NCBI GenBank assembly: GCA_014773175.1
Contig: VXCM01000055.1
Span: 280,436-344,435, forward strand
Source: Lucifuga dentata
Lineage: Eukaryota; Chordata; Actinopteri; Ophidiiformes; Bythitidae
Length of the DNA stretch: 64,000 bases
Reading direction: 5' to 3'
Numbering within the stretch: the stretch's first letter is position 1; the number at the start of each line of letters is the position of its first letter. Made by a program: the position numbers and the translations under genes. The notes below the pieces were generated by a model. That model saw only the letters and a program-made list of their open reading frames with translations. It had not been told where the DNA came from and ran no database searches. Of the stretch, positions 57,761 through 64,000 are shown one piece after another.

Positions 57761-60515
57761 GTTGAAATAAAGAGTGAATACTGATGAGGCGAGCTTACAG
57801 AGATGCAGTATGTCTGCACAAGAAGACATTCATGCACACATACGCACACACACAAACGCCCACAGACGTTCCCGAACTCCAAACATCTAGAGAGTGTGCA
57901 GGTGACACTCGGTGGCAGAATATGACCTATTCACTCTTCAACTTCAGCTTCAGCTGGGAGACAGAGATCTGATTTAGCTGCAGACAAACACACATAATGA
58001 GACGCTCCCATGTCAATGTTGATGTAATGCGCTAACGCAGTGCCAAAAGTAATTTGCAGTGTGCAGCATAAAACACACCCTGACACACATACACACAAAA
58101 GAAAGCATTATGTCCTGAATTGATAATAAATATTCATATAGATCAGCATTTTTTTTTTTTTTTNATTTTTTTTTTTTTTGCTAAAGTGATTATGTGCTGA
58201 AATAGACTATAAATGGTATTTGACATAGCATTTCATACGCAGCATATTGCAATCATTATTCAAAATTGCATTTATTGTAAAAATTATGCATGATGAAATT
58301 GAATATGCATGAGTTTCACATAGCAGGTATAAGTTCACAAACTAAAAATATACATGTGAATGAGGATGACAGAATGTTGAGCAAAGTCTAACGACACAGG
58401 TGAGGATTACACCTTTCTGACGTTAGCAACCTGTGATACTTTTTTTTTTCCACAGGTTTCACAGGTTCACCCTTTTGGCCTGAGCTATAACTTTCACATG
58501 CACATAGAATATATTCATCCATTCATGTTATCTACTTAGAGAATAGCCAACTAAATTTGCAGATGATGGCAATAATACTGCAAATACAATAAACACTACA
58601 TGAATTCACTGGAGCTACTTTATTGCATCCTTCCTGCATCGTGTATCTGCAAACAGTAAGCATTTATTCAATTACCTCCACTGCTCAACATATGAAACAG
58701 CTGAATATAATATCTGTCTGGAAAAAAAAGTCATATGCAACAGACATAGAGCTTTAAAGAAGTAAAATACAGAGGCATCATTGTAGCTGTATGGTGCTCT
58801 GCTATAACATAAAGATACAACGTAGGATTCTCTGAGCCACCAGGGCATTCCTGGGAAATGCAAAGGTGCAGATTTTTTTTTTTTTTCCCGCATGGTCATC
58901 AGTTTGATAGCTCTCAGTCTATCACAGACGATTTCTGCTGGAAAAGCCTTAACAGGCCACAATCAATTCTTTTGTAACCAGTCTCTCATCCCTTTTACCC
59001 GAGGCCATTTGTAAAGGAGCTGCAAGAATAATCTAAAACAGTCTAATGGACACTTTCAAAATTGGGCAGCTAACAACTTCAAGCTAGAACACTATCAAAT
59101 ACTACCAAGAGAAGTCCAACTGGTACAGAGGTCCCATTTCCACCCATTATCCACATTTAAAAAAAACTTGTTAATGCATGATGTAAAAAAATATACAGGT
59201 TATAAGCTATCAAAAGCTTCATCCATGGTGGAAACATGTCATAATAGCACAACAACCCACCCTAGATCTGATCACAATGCAGGCACAATCCAGACAATGA
59301 AAACACTCTCAAGTCCAAGATGTAAATGCAAGTCTGGTCATTGGATGGTGCTATCCAGATAACGTACCTGGAGATTTTAATGCAATGTGTAAAAGGAGCC
59401 ATAGAGTTGACACTTTTAAGAAACAGAAGCAGATGTGCAAATGCAAAAGAAAGGCTCTTGGACATAAAATTTGTCAGATTTACAGGTATCTTACAGATTT
59501 ATCTCGCTTGATTAAGACACTAGTTGCAAAGATTAGAAATTAATCAAATATCAAGGTTATTATAAGTTAAAATGAAAGTTATAGTACCAAAAGCTAAGAC
59601 AAGCTGTAAATTAAACAGCAGAGACTGTGGAAAAACAAAGACTGAAATAAAATTGAAATAAAACTGGAGATAATTAAATGTGGTTTAACTGCAAAATACT
59701 CTTTAGTAAAACAAATATTGTTAAGTCTGGACATATTTTTTTTCCTCATTTATTGTTGCCAAAAGAAACAAACATTGCTATCATTATCCATGAACTTCTA
59801 TCATTATGCTTGATGCAAAAATGTCACTTCCATCAACAATTAAAAACACTAATGACAAATGCAAAACCACATTAACTTATTCAACATTTACAGTGTAAAG
59901 TACTACCTACTAAACATTGGCTATGTTTAGAGGCCAAGACTGTGAGAGCATCAAACACTATTATAAAAATAGATGAATTATCCCATGACAGCACATTTTG
60001 TTGAATCCATTCATCCAGTGTCTTATTAGGATTTACTGGTACTGAAACAGTATCACTTACCCGAAGGGAAGGTTATTCTTTGTTTGGCTTTCAGGAGGAA
60101 ACACTATTGGAGTCAGTGATTTACATCTGGTCAGTTATTTTTCTCTGGATAAAAGTTGGGGCATCCTGCATCCTGTCATCTTTTTATGTATGGTATGCAC
60201 TTTCAATATTTCTCTTATAATTTATTTAATTATTGCTTGGTGTTTTTGCTGAATTGGAATTAGCTGAAGACTTCTTAAGACCTGGTTGATGATGATTATG
60301 TGATATCAGCCTGCTATTGCTCGTGCTTCTACACGTATGCTCCCATTTAAGGAGGTCAGGTGACTTACCGTTGACTGTGAGGTGAACCCAGCTGCCGTTG
60401 TGGAAGGTGTCATATTGTTGCTCCAGCATCAGGACTCTGCACTCGTACCAGCCCTGGTCCTCAGAGCGTACTGGGTCAATCTGCAAGGAGGCCTTCCCAT
60501 GCAGAGAGGCTCTAC
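30975..60515 (-). CDS. igsf9b: Protein turtle homolog B (immunoglobulin superfamily member 9B), partial, 18 joined exons
   Basis: Single-pass neuronal adhesion receptor. Joined exons give 1345 residues from the window edge, all phases compatible. Counting from the first whole codon: end of Ig1 (C25), Ig2 49-138 (C73/C120), Ig3 139-234 (C162/C215), Ig4 235-329 (C258/C309), Ig5 330-419 (C354/C401), two fibronectin III domains about 420-623, membrane segment about 640-665, basic stop KQHRRKLKRK, then a proline-rich cytoplasmic tail. VKWEKDG, NLTYTW, GTYTCVPYN, TICFLAAAVLFSTLAACFVN and ELISRGPDGRFVM identify IGSF9B rather than IGSF9. In mammals it organises inhibitory synapses through S-SCAM. The signal peptide and most of Ig1 lie beyond the window. 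Optional exons at 36517, 33263 and 26672-27074 are listed separately. The a/b fish copy is not determined. Confidence 0.93.
31265..31392 (-). CDS. igsf9b: igsf9b penultimate exon
   Basis: 128 bases, acceptor ctcttctcag, donor ACAG/GTTAGT. It reads EPLGASSDPARSESLPALLH then HCITKAKGVAANNNNNTTSS, ending RT. It keeps the frame after the 1.6 kb exon, whose donor removes an in-frame TAG. Confidence 0.75.
31616..31667. repeat. (GAAA)n microsatellite
   Basis: About 13 perfect AAAG units in an igsf9b intron. Confidence 0.95.
31668..34219. other. igsf9b intron after the large exon
   Basis: Mostly AT-rich; a GC-richer island at 33190-33320 contains the 46-base candidate exon. Nothing else coding is seen. 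Confidence 0.5.
33263..33308 (-). CDS. candidate igsf9b alternative exon with early stop (46 bases)
   Basis: Acceptor attgatctcag and donor AATAG/GTAAGG enclose 46 CpG-containing bases. Joined to the donor at 34220, it reads GYLGSVVVTRSPTPQ and TAG at its last three bases. It might give a shorter tail or target the transcript for decay. It could also be chance. Confidence 0.35.
34220..35842 (-). CDS. igsf9b: igsf9b large cytoplasmic exon
   Basis: 1623 bases, acceptor tttctctgtcag, donor TCTGG/GTAGGT. It encodes the proline-rich tail: LSSGKISPESSPPS, KKTKRAIASKKYSVSKYEAE, TTPIELISRGPDGRFVMET, EESDMYPEFRQSDEENDFDP, LGQLRHTSHGVGVPVLPYPD, VLQPSRLSPLSQSPLS. These blocks align well with the IGSF9B tail. 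If the intron is kept, the frame stops at TAG two bases past the donor. Confidence 0.94.
36517..36603 (-). CDS. igsf9b: candidate igsf9b cassette exon (87 bases)
   Basis: Acceptor tctcccatcgcag and donor CCCCCT/GTGAGTG bound 87 bases, 29 codons with no stop. Both ends are phase 2, exactly matching the donor at 37434 and the acceptor at 35842. It reads PPLTPLPGVEPCWDEPARSS then FLPPPASP, in keeping with the proline-rich tail. It is GC-rich against an AT-rich intron. I infer a cassette exon; transcripts are needed. Confidence 0.6.
37434..37479 (-). CDS. igsf9b: igsf9b juxtamembrane microexon
   Basis: 46 bases, acceptor gtcctctcag, donor TCACC/GTAAGT. It reads PPLSVTHFRKSVES, matching the IGSF9B sequence just inside the membrane. 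Confidence 0.92.
37580..37741 (-). CDS. igsf9b: igsf9b transmembrane exon
   Basis: 162 bases, acceptor ctgccccatcag, donor CCAG/GTTGGC. It encodes a short stalk, the membrane segment VVAGVVATICFLAAAVLFST then LAACFVNK, and a basic stop-transfer end. Confidence 0.95.
37836..37920 (-). CDS. igsf9b: igsf9b fibronectin III 2, last part
   Basis: 85 bases, acceptor gtttttgcag, donor ACAG/GTCAGA. It reads ESWYEFRVMAVMDDLISESS then NVVGVSS, the closing strands of the second fibronectin domain. Confidence 0.95.
38124..38350 (-). CDS. igsf9b: igsf9b fibronectin III 2, first part
   Basis: 227 bases, acceptor ctggtccacag, donor TTCAG/GTGAGA. It reads TPEPLVLLTPPRCLTANRTQ, HGVLLTWLPPANHSSPIDRY and IMEFRLGERWEVLDD; two NxT/NxS glycosylation sites are visible (NRT, NHS). 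Confidence 0.95.
39778..39953 (-). CDS. igsf9b: igsf9b fibronectin III 1, second part
   Basis: 176 bases, acceptor tttgcttag, donor CGCAG/GTGGGT. It reads FGPHDWHSMPVSGAQTWLVV, PGLEPGTEYQFSVLAQNKLG and TGPFSEVVTVNT. Confidence 0.95.
40853..41146. mobile_element. hAT-like MITE with 8-base target duplication
   Basis: The left end CGGTGGTTCTCAA and right end TTGAGAACCACTG are inverted copies with one mismatch. They are flanked by TACTAAGC (40845-40852) and TTCTAAGC (41147-41154), an 8-base duplication with one change. Such termini and length are typical of hAT elements. It has a poly-A interior and no coding capacity. Confidence 0.8.
41582..41705 (-). CDS. igsf9b: igsf9b fibronectin III 1, first part
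   Basis: 124 bases, acceptor inside a long (CT)n tract, donor CCAGT/GTGAGT. It reads TSPHAPGNIHVLPSTTSANV then SWEPGYDGGFEQTFSVWYGP. Confidence 0.95.
41707..41765. repeat. (GA)n microsatellite forming a splice-acceptor tract
   Basis: On the minus strand this is a (CT)n run ending directly at the CAG acceptor of the fibronectin III 1 exon. Confidence 0.95.
42655..43235. repeat. decayed minisatellite, unit about 23 bases
   Basis: About twenty diverged tandem units around the theme ACAGCATCAAYCCCAGAAAA, with units varying in length and sequence. It fills most of an igsf9b intron. Confidence 0.7.
43346..43496 (-). CDS. igsf9b: igsf9b Ig5, second part
   Basis: 151 bases, acceptor tctcttgcag, donor ATCG/GTAAAA. 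It reads VGKPSKSKHNILPSGSLQFQ, SLSKEDHGEWECVATN and VVTSITASTRILVI, with the second Ig cysteine in GEWEC. Confidence 0.95.
44087..44206 (-). CDS. igsf9b: igsf9b Ig5, first part
   Basis: 120 bases, 40 codons, donor AAAG/GTGTAG. It reads DPPYFNVRPGGEYRQEAGRE, LVIPCAASGDPDIPTITWRK. The acceptor atcaag is unusual: the tract before it is (TG)n and not pyrimidine-rich. Skipping this exon would keep the frame. Confidence 0.94.
44215..44236. repeat. (CA)n microsatellite at a splice acceptor
   Basis: On the minus strand this reads as (TG)n just before the ATCAAG acceptor of the Ig5 exon. Confidence 0.9.
44319..44459 (-). CDS. igsf9b: igsf9b Ig4, second part
   Basis: 141 bases, 47 codons, acceptor ttctcttgtag, donor AAAG/GTACAC. 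It reads YPGWSLMPDGSIRVAEATED, SLGTYTCVPYNALGTMGMS and PPATLVLK. Confidence 0.95.
44545..44710 (-). mobile_element. hAT-related repeat fragment
   Basis: The minus strand reads GTTCTCAGTCCTGGTCCTCT, later TCTCCCTGCTC and ACACCTGAT..TCAGGTGTG. This arrangement is very common in dispersed fish repeats. The terminal duplication was not found. Confidence 0.5.
45000..45142 (-). CDS. igsf9b: igsf9b Ig4, first part
   Basis: 143 bases, acceptor gtctttctag, donor GAAG/GTGTCC. It reads PARVVNMPPVIYVPRKLPGI, IRCPVDANPPVTSVKWEKDG and YALRVEK. Confidence 0.95.
45907..45920. promoter_or_regulatory. RFX X-box palindrome in an igsf9b intron
   Basis: GTTGCCATGGTAAC, a perfect X-box, just inside the intron after the Ig3 second exon donor (45926). 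Confidence 0.45.
45927..46072 (-). CDS. igsf9b: igsf9b Ig3, second part
   Basis: 146 bases, acceptor tctttattgtag, donor CAAT/GTGAGT. It reads DLKLRVRILIDGTLIIFRV, KPEDAGKYTCSPSNSLGISP and SASAYLTVQ. Confidence 0.95.
47138..47279 (-). CDS. igsf9b: igsf9b Ig3, first part
   Basis: 142 bases, acceptor cttctcttag, donor AGAA/GTAAAG. It reads PPYIVSPPENITVNISQNAL, FACQAEAYPGNLTYTWFWEE, DNVYFK; NIT, NIS and NLT are glycosylation sites. Confidence 0.95.
47280..50108. other. igsf9b intron between Ig2 and Ig3
   Basis: Noncoding. It contains a dispersed repeat ending near 48141, a GGATGGACAAAATAAAGGAA motif at about 48387 and a T-rich stretch with N at 48847. Confidence 0.5.
47920..48141 (+). mobile_element. 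dispersed fish repeat, copy A
   Basis: The end reads TTTTACTCAAGTAAAGGATC then TCAGTACTTCCTCCAACACTG, a very common terminus in fish genomes. A related copy lies at 55780-55912. Confidence 0.5.
50109..50226 (-). CDS. igsf9b: igsf9b Ig2, second part
   Basis: 118 bases, acceptor gaaaccacag, donor TCAAG/GTACAG. It reads VHDGSLTILGITRDDRGAYT, CRAYSDQGEVLHTTRLLVQ. Confidence 0.95.
51330..51533 (+). mobile_element. non-LTR retrotransposon 3' end (probable)
   Basis: Reads CTTGGCCAGGTCTCTCTTG, then ATCTCAATGAGATCTACCTG, then GTAAAATAAAGGTCAAATAA. This tail is widespread in fish dispersed retroelements. Confidence 0.6.
52668..52790. repeat. 61-base direct duplication around an N
   Basis: 52668-52728 and 52730-52790 are identical and separated by the N at 52729: an unmerged contig overlap. 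Confidence 0.85.
53917..54068 (-). CDS. igsf9b: igsf9b Ig2, first part
   Basis: 152 bases, acceptor ttttttcacag, donor CTCG/GTAAGA. It reads PPTFTATPPQYVEAKEGGST, LLNCAAQGNPKPIISWLRDG, EELATNAKYS. Confidence 0.95.
54813..54878. repeat. 22-base perfect inverted repeat (hairpin)
   Basis: Arms 54813-54834 (GTGAAGCAGCTGAACAAGTG and two more bases) and 54857-54878 are exact reverse complements. The 22-base loop repeats part of the arm sequence. Confidence 0.85.
55780..55912 (+). mobile_element. dispersed fish repeat, copy B
   Basis: Contains GTACTTTTACTTGAAATTGA, then CATTTAAGTGAAGGATTTAC and a terminus CAACCACTG, related to copy A. Confidence 0.4.
56384..56438. repeat. (CT)n microsatellite
   Basis: About 27 perfect CT units. 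Confidence 0.95.
57107..57153. repeat. (GGAGA)n pentanucleotide repeat
   Basis: About nine units of AGGAG. Confidence 0.9.
57728..57758. repeat. (GA)n microsatellite
   Basis: About 15 GA units. Confidence 0.9.
59265..59400 (+). repeat. dispersed repeat, copy 1 of a pair
   Basis: Shares an ordered set of blocks with 62765-62910: AATCCAGA, AAGTNCAAGATG/AAGTGCAAGGTG, AATGCAA, ATCCAGA and AAAAGGAGCC. Confidence 0.5.
60369..60515 (-). CDS. igsf9b: igsf9b Ig1, last part (first exon in window)
   Basis: 147 bases, acceptor ctttgtctgcag, donor AACG/GTAAGT. It reads RASLHGKASLQIDPVRSEDQ, GWYECRVLMLEQQYDTFHNG, SWVHLTVN, closing Ig1 with its second cysteine. The preceding exon and signal peptide were not found up to 64000. 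Confidence 0.94.
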
Positions 60516-60853
60516 CTGCAGACAAAGGAAGCACAACTCTGGGATTACCAACACTTCTTTTCCTATTTCTCAATCCGCTGCATGTTCCAGAGAAGGCTGA
60601 TAAACACTGAGTTCCATCACAGCAGCTGAGAGTTAGCACCTTACTTCAGGTTTCCTTGGGGCACGAAACAGGCTTGGTATGTACGATGGTTGGCTTATTA
60701 TTTTATTTTATTATTTTTTTATATTAATACATTTATTTCATTCATTAACTCAACAATTTTTTTTTAATTCAAACACAAAATCTCATAATCTTTAATGAAA
60801 AGGAGCAGAAAGAAGATAAGTCACTGCAGGCCATAGTGGTGTAATATTTTGCA

Positions 60854-61410
60854 TTAAAGGACCATACCATCCATTTTTGAGCCTAATATATTCAACTTTC
60901 ATACACATAAGGTTACTGACAATCATTTCCCAAAGGATAAAACTGTATTTCAGCTTTCCCGATATTTTGCAAAACCTCTTAATCTTTCAAAGCCAAATAT
61001 TCCAGTGATACACCCACCTTAAAAATCGATGTTTTGCCTGCTAATAGTTATGAAGTCATGATCCTTTAAATTTTTCCATAAATGCAGGTCTTCTTTTGGG
61101 AGACATACATTCAGTCCATGCTTTTTATTGCGCTTAAATGCCAAAATTACAAAAGTTTGAAAAAAACACTGAATACACATGTTGTTCACAATGATGGATT
61201 ACTTATCTCAAGAACGCTTCAAGTATCATCAACTTGATTTTAATAACGTACCAGAATGAACTGAAACCAATGGAGATCTGGAAGGTAGAAACAACATTTT
61301 TTAATTCACCGTTCCAGTATGCTTTGGCAAATGATTGTCAATAACCTTACATTTATGAAAATTGAATATATGAGGCTCAAACATGCAAAATGGGTGGTAT
61401 GGTCCTTTAA
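60854..61410. mobile_element. TTAA-flanked MITE, copy 2 (intron of igsf9b)
   Basis: The left end TTAAAGGACCATACCATCCA and the right end GGGTGGTATGGTCCTTTAA are inverted copies over about 24 bases with one or two changes. If the outer TTAA is the target duplication, this fits a piggyBac-type nonautonomous element. Copy 1 is at 7735-8247. Confidence 0.75.
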
Positions 61411-62764
61411 GGAGTTGATATTAAAGGGGTCGATGTAACTTGTACTTAACAGTGGTCACTGTGGCCAAAACTGGTAATTAGAGATAATAGCAAATTGAAT
61501 TTTCCTTCATTTGCAGAGATTCTCTTGAGTCAGTCATTTTTTGCATCATTTTCAAAGAAAAGGCCAAAACAAGCCTCAAAGAACAGACCAAGCTGTGTGC
61601 CCATTGTGGTAAAGTGGCTACATTCAATATTGCAGTTCACATGACAGTCTTCAAATTGCTTTTTTTCTCTGAACAACATTTAAAAATCCAAAAAGATTTC
61701 ATGTAATATATGAAACAGAGAAAGTTTACTTGATAAATGATAATAATTAATAATAATAAACTGATTGTAAAAATGTATTTTTACTTATCAGTCGACTATT
61801 AATTGTTTTAACTAACCTTCACCCACACTTTCCTACGTTTCACAAATACTGTATGTACCTCCATACAATGTTATGATAACATTGTTAGCACCTTTTTACA
61901 TTTATTTCAGACTGGTACTGTCCAAACAACTTGGTTGAACAAGTAGCTACAAAACAACACCATTATTTCTTTTTTTTTTTTTCCACCACTTAACAGATAA
62001 CAGCTACTTTTCCAGCAAGTGCTCCATAATGTCACTCATGGGCTAAGAGTCTTCAAAATAACAAAAATTCCTTTGGTTCATTTTTCACCTACTTATTCCT
62101 TTTCAGGGCCACAGCATGCCTGGAGCCTATCCAAGCACTGGATGGAAAGCAGGATTACACCCTTCACAGGTTGTCAAAGAGCTAACACAGAACGACAATC
62201 ACTAACACTTACTGCACATTCATACCTAAAGGCAATTTAGAGCCTTCAATCAACCTGACTTCTGAGTCTTTGGGTCGTGGAAACCCACATAAAAATGAAT
62301 AGTGAATGCAAATGCAAGAAATCTCCACAAACTGAAAGGATTTTTAGCTTCACTAACATTCTCTATAGAAAACATGATTGAAGGCTCAAAGGGCCCATTT
62401 ACAACTTGTATTAAAATGCTACCTGTATGCAGAGACATTATCCAGAGAAGGAAAAATGCATTTTAATTCAAGATGCAATCTGATCTGCCAGAGCACATAA
62501 GATCTCAGACACAACTAGCCAGGTGTAAATACAATCTGTAGAGCTGGGACAAATCCCTGTGATAAAATCCACCCACAAGTTCACGCCTTGTCTTCCAGTT
62601 CACTCTCATTAATAAAGTTATTTTGAATCTGGAGTTGTGACTTGCCATAAATGGTAGAATGCAGACAGTGACAGCCTATGCAAAAAAGATATGGTTATTC
62701 TACAAAAATGGATGAAGCTCATCCATGGAGCAAGGAGGAAACAGGCTTTGATAACATAATGATC

Positions 62765-62910
62765 TTCCTACTGAGATCCAATCACAACAGACAGAATCCA
62801 GATACTGCTGACGGAAAAGTGCAAGGTGCGAATGCAACATCGGATGTCATTATCCAGACAATGTATCCGAATACAGAAATCACTTTTTAATGTAAGGTCT
62901 AAAAGGAGCC
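62765..62910 (+). repeat. dispersed repeat, copy 2 of a pair
   Basis: Aligns with 59265-59400 in the same orientation, ending in the shared AAAAGGAGCC. Confidence 0.5.
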
Positions 62911-63674
62911 TAAATTGCCATCATATATTAATGCAGACTAATAAGACACATGCTTAGCAAACATTTGAAACAAATTTTAAGAATGACACTATTTACACAG
63001 TTGTTGCGTGATTTGCCATAATAGCAGACATCATCATTATAAATACTGTGCATGGACTCAATACAAAGACCATAACGTGCTTGATCAAAACTGTCATGTC
63101 TAACGAAAATGAAAATGATTCAATTTAAATTAGAGCTGTTTAAATCCATACATCTTCACAATATTTTACTATAAACAACTAGGCAGTTGGCCTGAAAACA
63201 GACAAGCTTAGTAGCGGAGTTTATGAAGAACACCACCTGGGGCTTATGCCTTCAAATAGGCTAAAATAAAATTGGTATCAATGTGGGAAAAGACCAGCAT
63301 TCCACCACATACAGTAGAAGCGGCACATTAAAACTGTTCTACCCTCACCTCTTTTTTCTTCAAGGCTCAGGATAAATTGAAATTCTAAACAGGGGAAATC
63401 GCAGGAGATGAGAGAAGTCGAGGGAAGCAGACATGGTGAAATCTTCAGCTGCTAAGCTGTCTGTCTCAAAGCTTCCACCCGCTGCTCACATGGCTGGCTT
63501 TGACAGCCCAACAGACTAAAACATTCGCTTCTCTGTCTGACGAGTGTTCTGAGATGGAGCGTTTTCCCAGCTTTGATGTGTAGATGTACTGTAAGTACTG
63601 TTTCCTGTTACTTCAGTCTGAGTGTCAGGCAAATATATTGACACTGAGGGCAGGCTGAATTGCTCCACCAGCAC

Positions 63675-64000
63675 TGTACACTCAAAGAAATGAAATGTTG
63701 GATTTACTTAACTGGGTTATGGCAACCGGTCCCACTAAACTGAGTTAAGTAAATGCGACAACACTGCATATAAATGTTTACTTAACCATGTTAATTAAAT
63801 CTGACACAACCATTTTAAGTACATACTATATCACAGTATTGTGTTGAATTTACATAATGCAGTTGAGTTGTATTTATGTTGTAGAATTTTGTTTAAGTTG
63901 ATTGAATTTTACTTGTCCTATCAATTTAAGTGAGACATAAATACAACTTGAGTCATTTAATTTTTTATTAACTGTTAATTTCAAATTAAAAGACAACAAA
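63675..64000. mobile_element. MITE-like element cut by the window edge
   Basis: Begins near TACACTCAAAGAAATGAAAT and is filled with TTAACTTAA-type short inverted blocks. The far terminus is outside the window, so the class cannot be fixed. Confidence 0.4.

Larger units (their letters stand above)
54069..60368. other. 6.3 kb igsf9b intron between Ig1 and Ig2
   Basis: Noncoding. It contains a nested hairpin at 54813-54878, repeat copy B at 55780-55912, three simple repeats at 56.4-57.8 kb, and one copy of a dispersed repeat at 59265-59400. Confidence 0.5.
60516..64000. other. igsf9b intron upstream of the Ig1 end, no exon found
   Basis: Searched on the minus strand for the first part of Ig1 and a signal peptide; none seen. 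It holds a TTAA-flanked MITE, a second copy of the 59.3 kb repeat, and an inverted-repeat-like element at the right edge. Confidence 0.55.

Noticed and set aside
62250..62438. Possible signal-peptide exon of igsf9b
   Set aside because: No hydrophobic leader with a suitable donor, and no similarity to the start of Ig1.

Overview
The window is vertebrate nuclear DNA, most likely from a ray-finned (teleost) fish. The evidence is short conserved exons with GT-AG introns, AT-rich introns of about 0.1 to 6 kb, many simple repeats, and several short inverted-repeat transposons of kinds common in fish. It is a draft assembly: it has one 37-base N gap, single Ns inside homopolymers, and two local duplications that look like unmerged contig ends. 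No bacterial, viral or CRISPR feature was seen.

Two protein-coding genes lie head to tail on the minus strand. Bases about 1.7-25.4 kb hold arhgap32 (p250GAP/RICS/PX-RICS), complete in coding sequence. Twenty-one coding exons join with every reading-frame phase compatible to 5208 coding bases (1735 residues): a PX domain, an SH3 domain, a RhoGAP domain with its arginine finger, and a long disordered tail. One or two noncoding first exons probably lie in a GC-rich block at 25.07-25.4 kb. Bases about 26.6-60.5 kb and beyond hold igsf9b (protein turtle homolog B). It is present from the end of its first Ig domain to its C-terminus, through Ig2-Ig5, two fibronectin III domains, one membrane segment and a proline-rich cytoplasmic tail. 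Its signal-peptide exon and most of Ig1 lie beyond base 64000. Eighteen constitutive exons give a fragment of 1345 residues.

Both products are known from mammalian work as neuronal and synaptic proteins: Arhgap32 restrains Rho-family GTPases at postsynaptic sites, and Igsf9b is an adhesion protein of inhibitory synapses. Nothing in the sequence shows that they act in one pathway; they are neighbours on the chromosome.

I did not find an unknown gene system. The observations most worth testing concern igsf9b splicing. There is an 87-base in-frame cassette exon candidate. An in-frame TAG is built into a splice donor. There is a candidate 46-base early-stop exon, and an alternative pair of 3' exons that would replace the C-terminus. 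Dinucleotide repeats also serve as the tract upstream of two splice acceptors. Transposon fossils are plentiful: a TTAA-flanked inverted-repeat family with one copy in each gene, a hAT-like element with a near-perfect 8-base target duplication, a 1.4 kb TA-flanked inverted-repeat element, and a decayed 23-base minisatellite.
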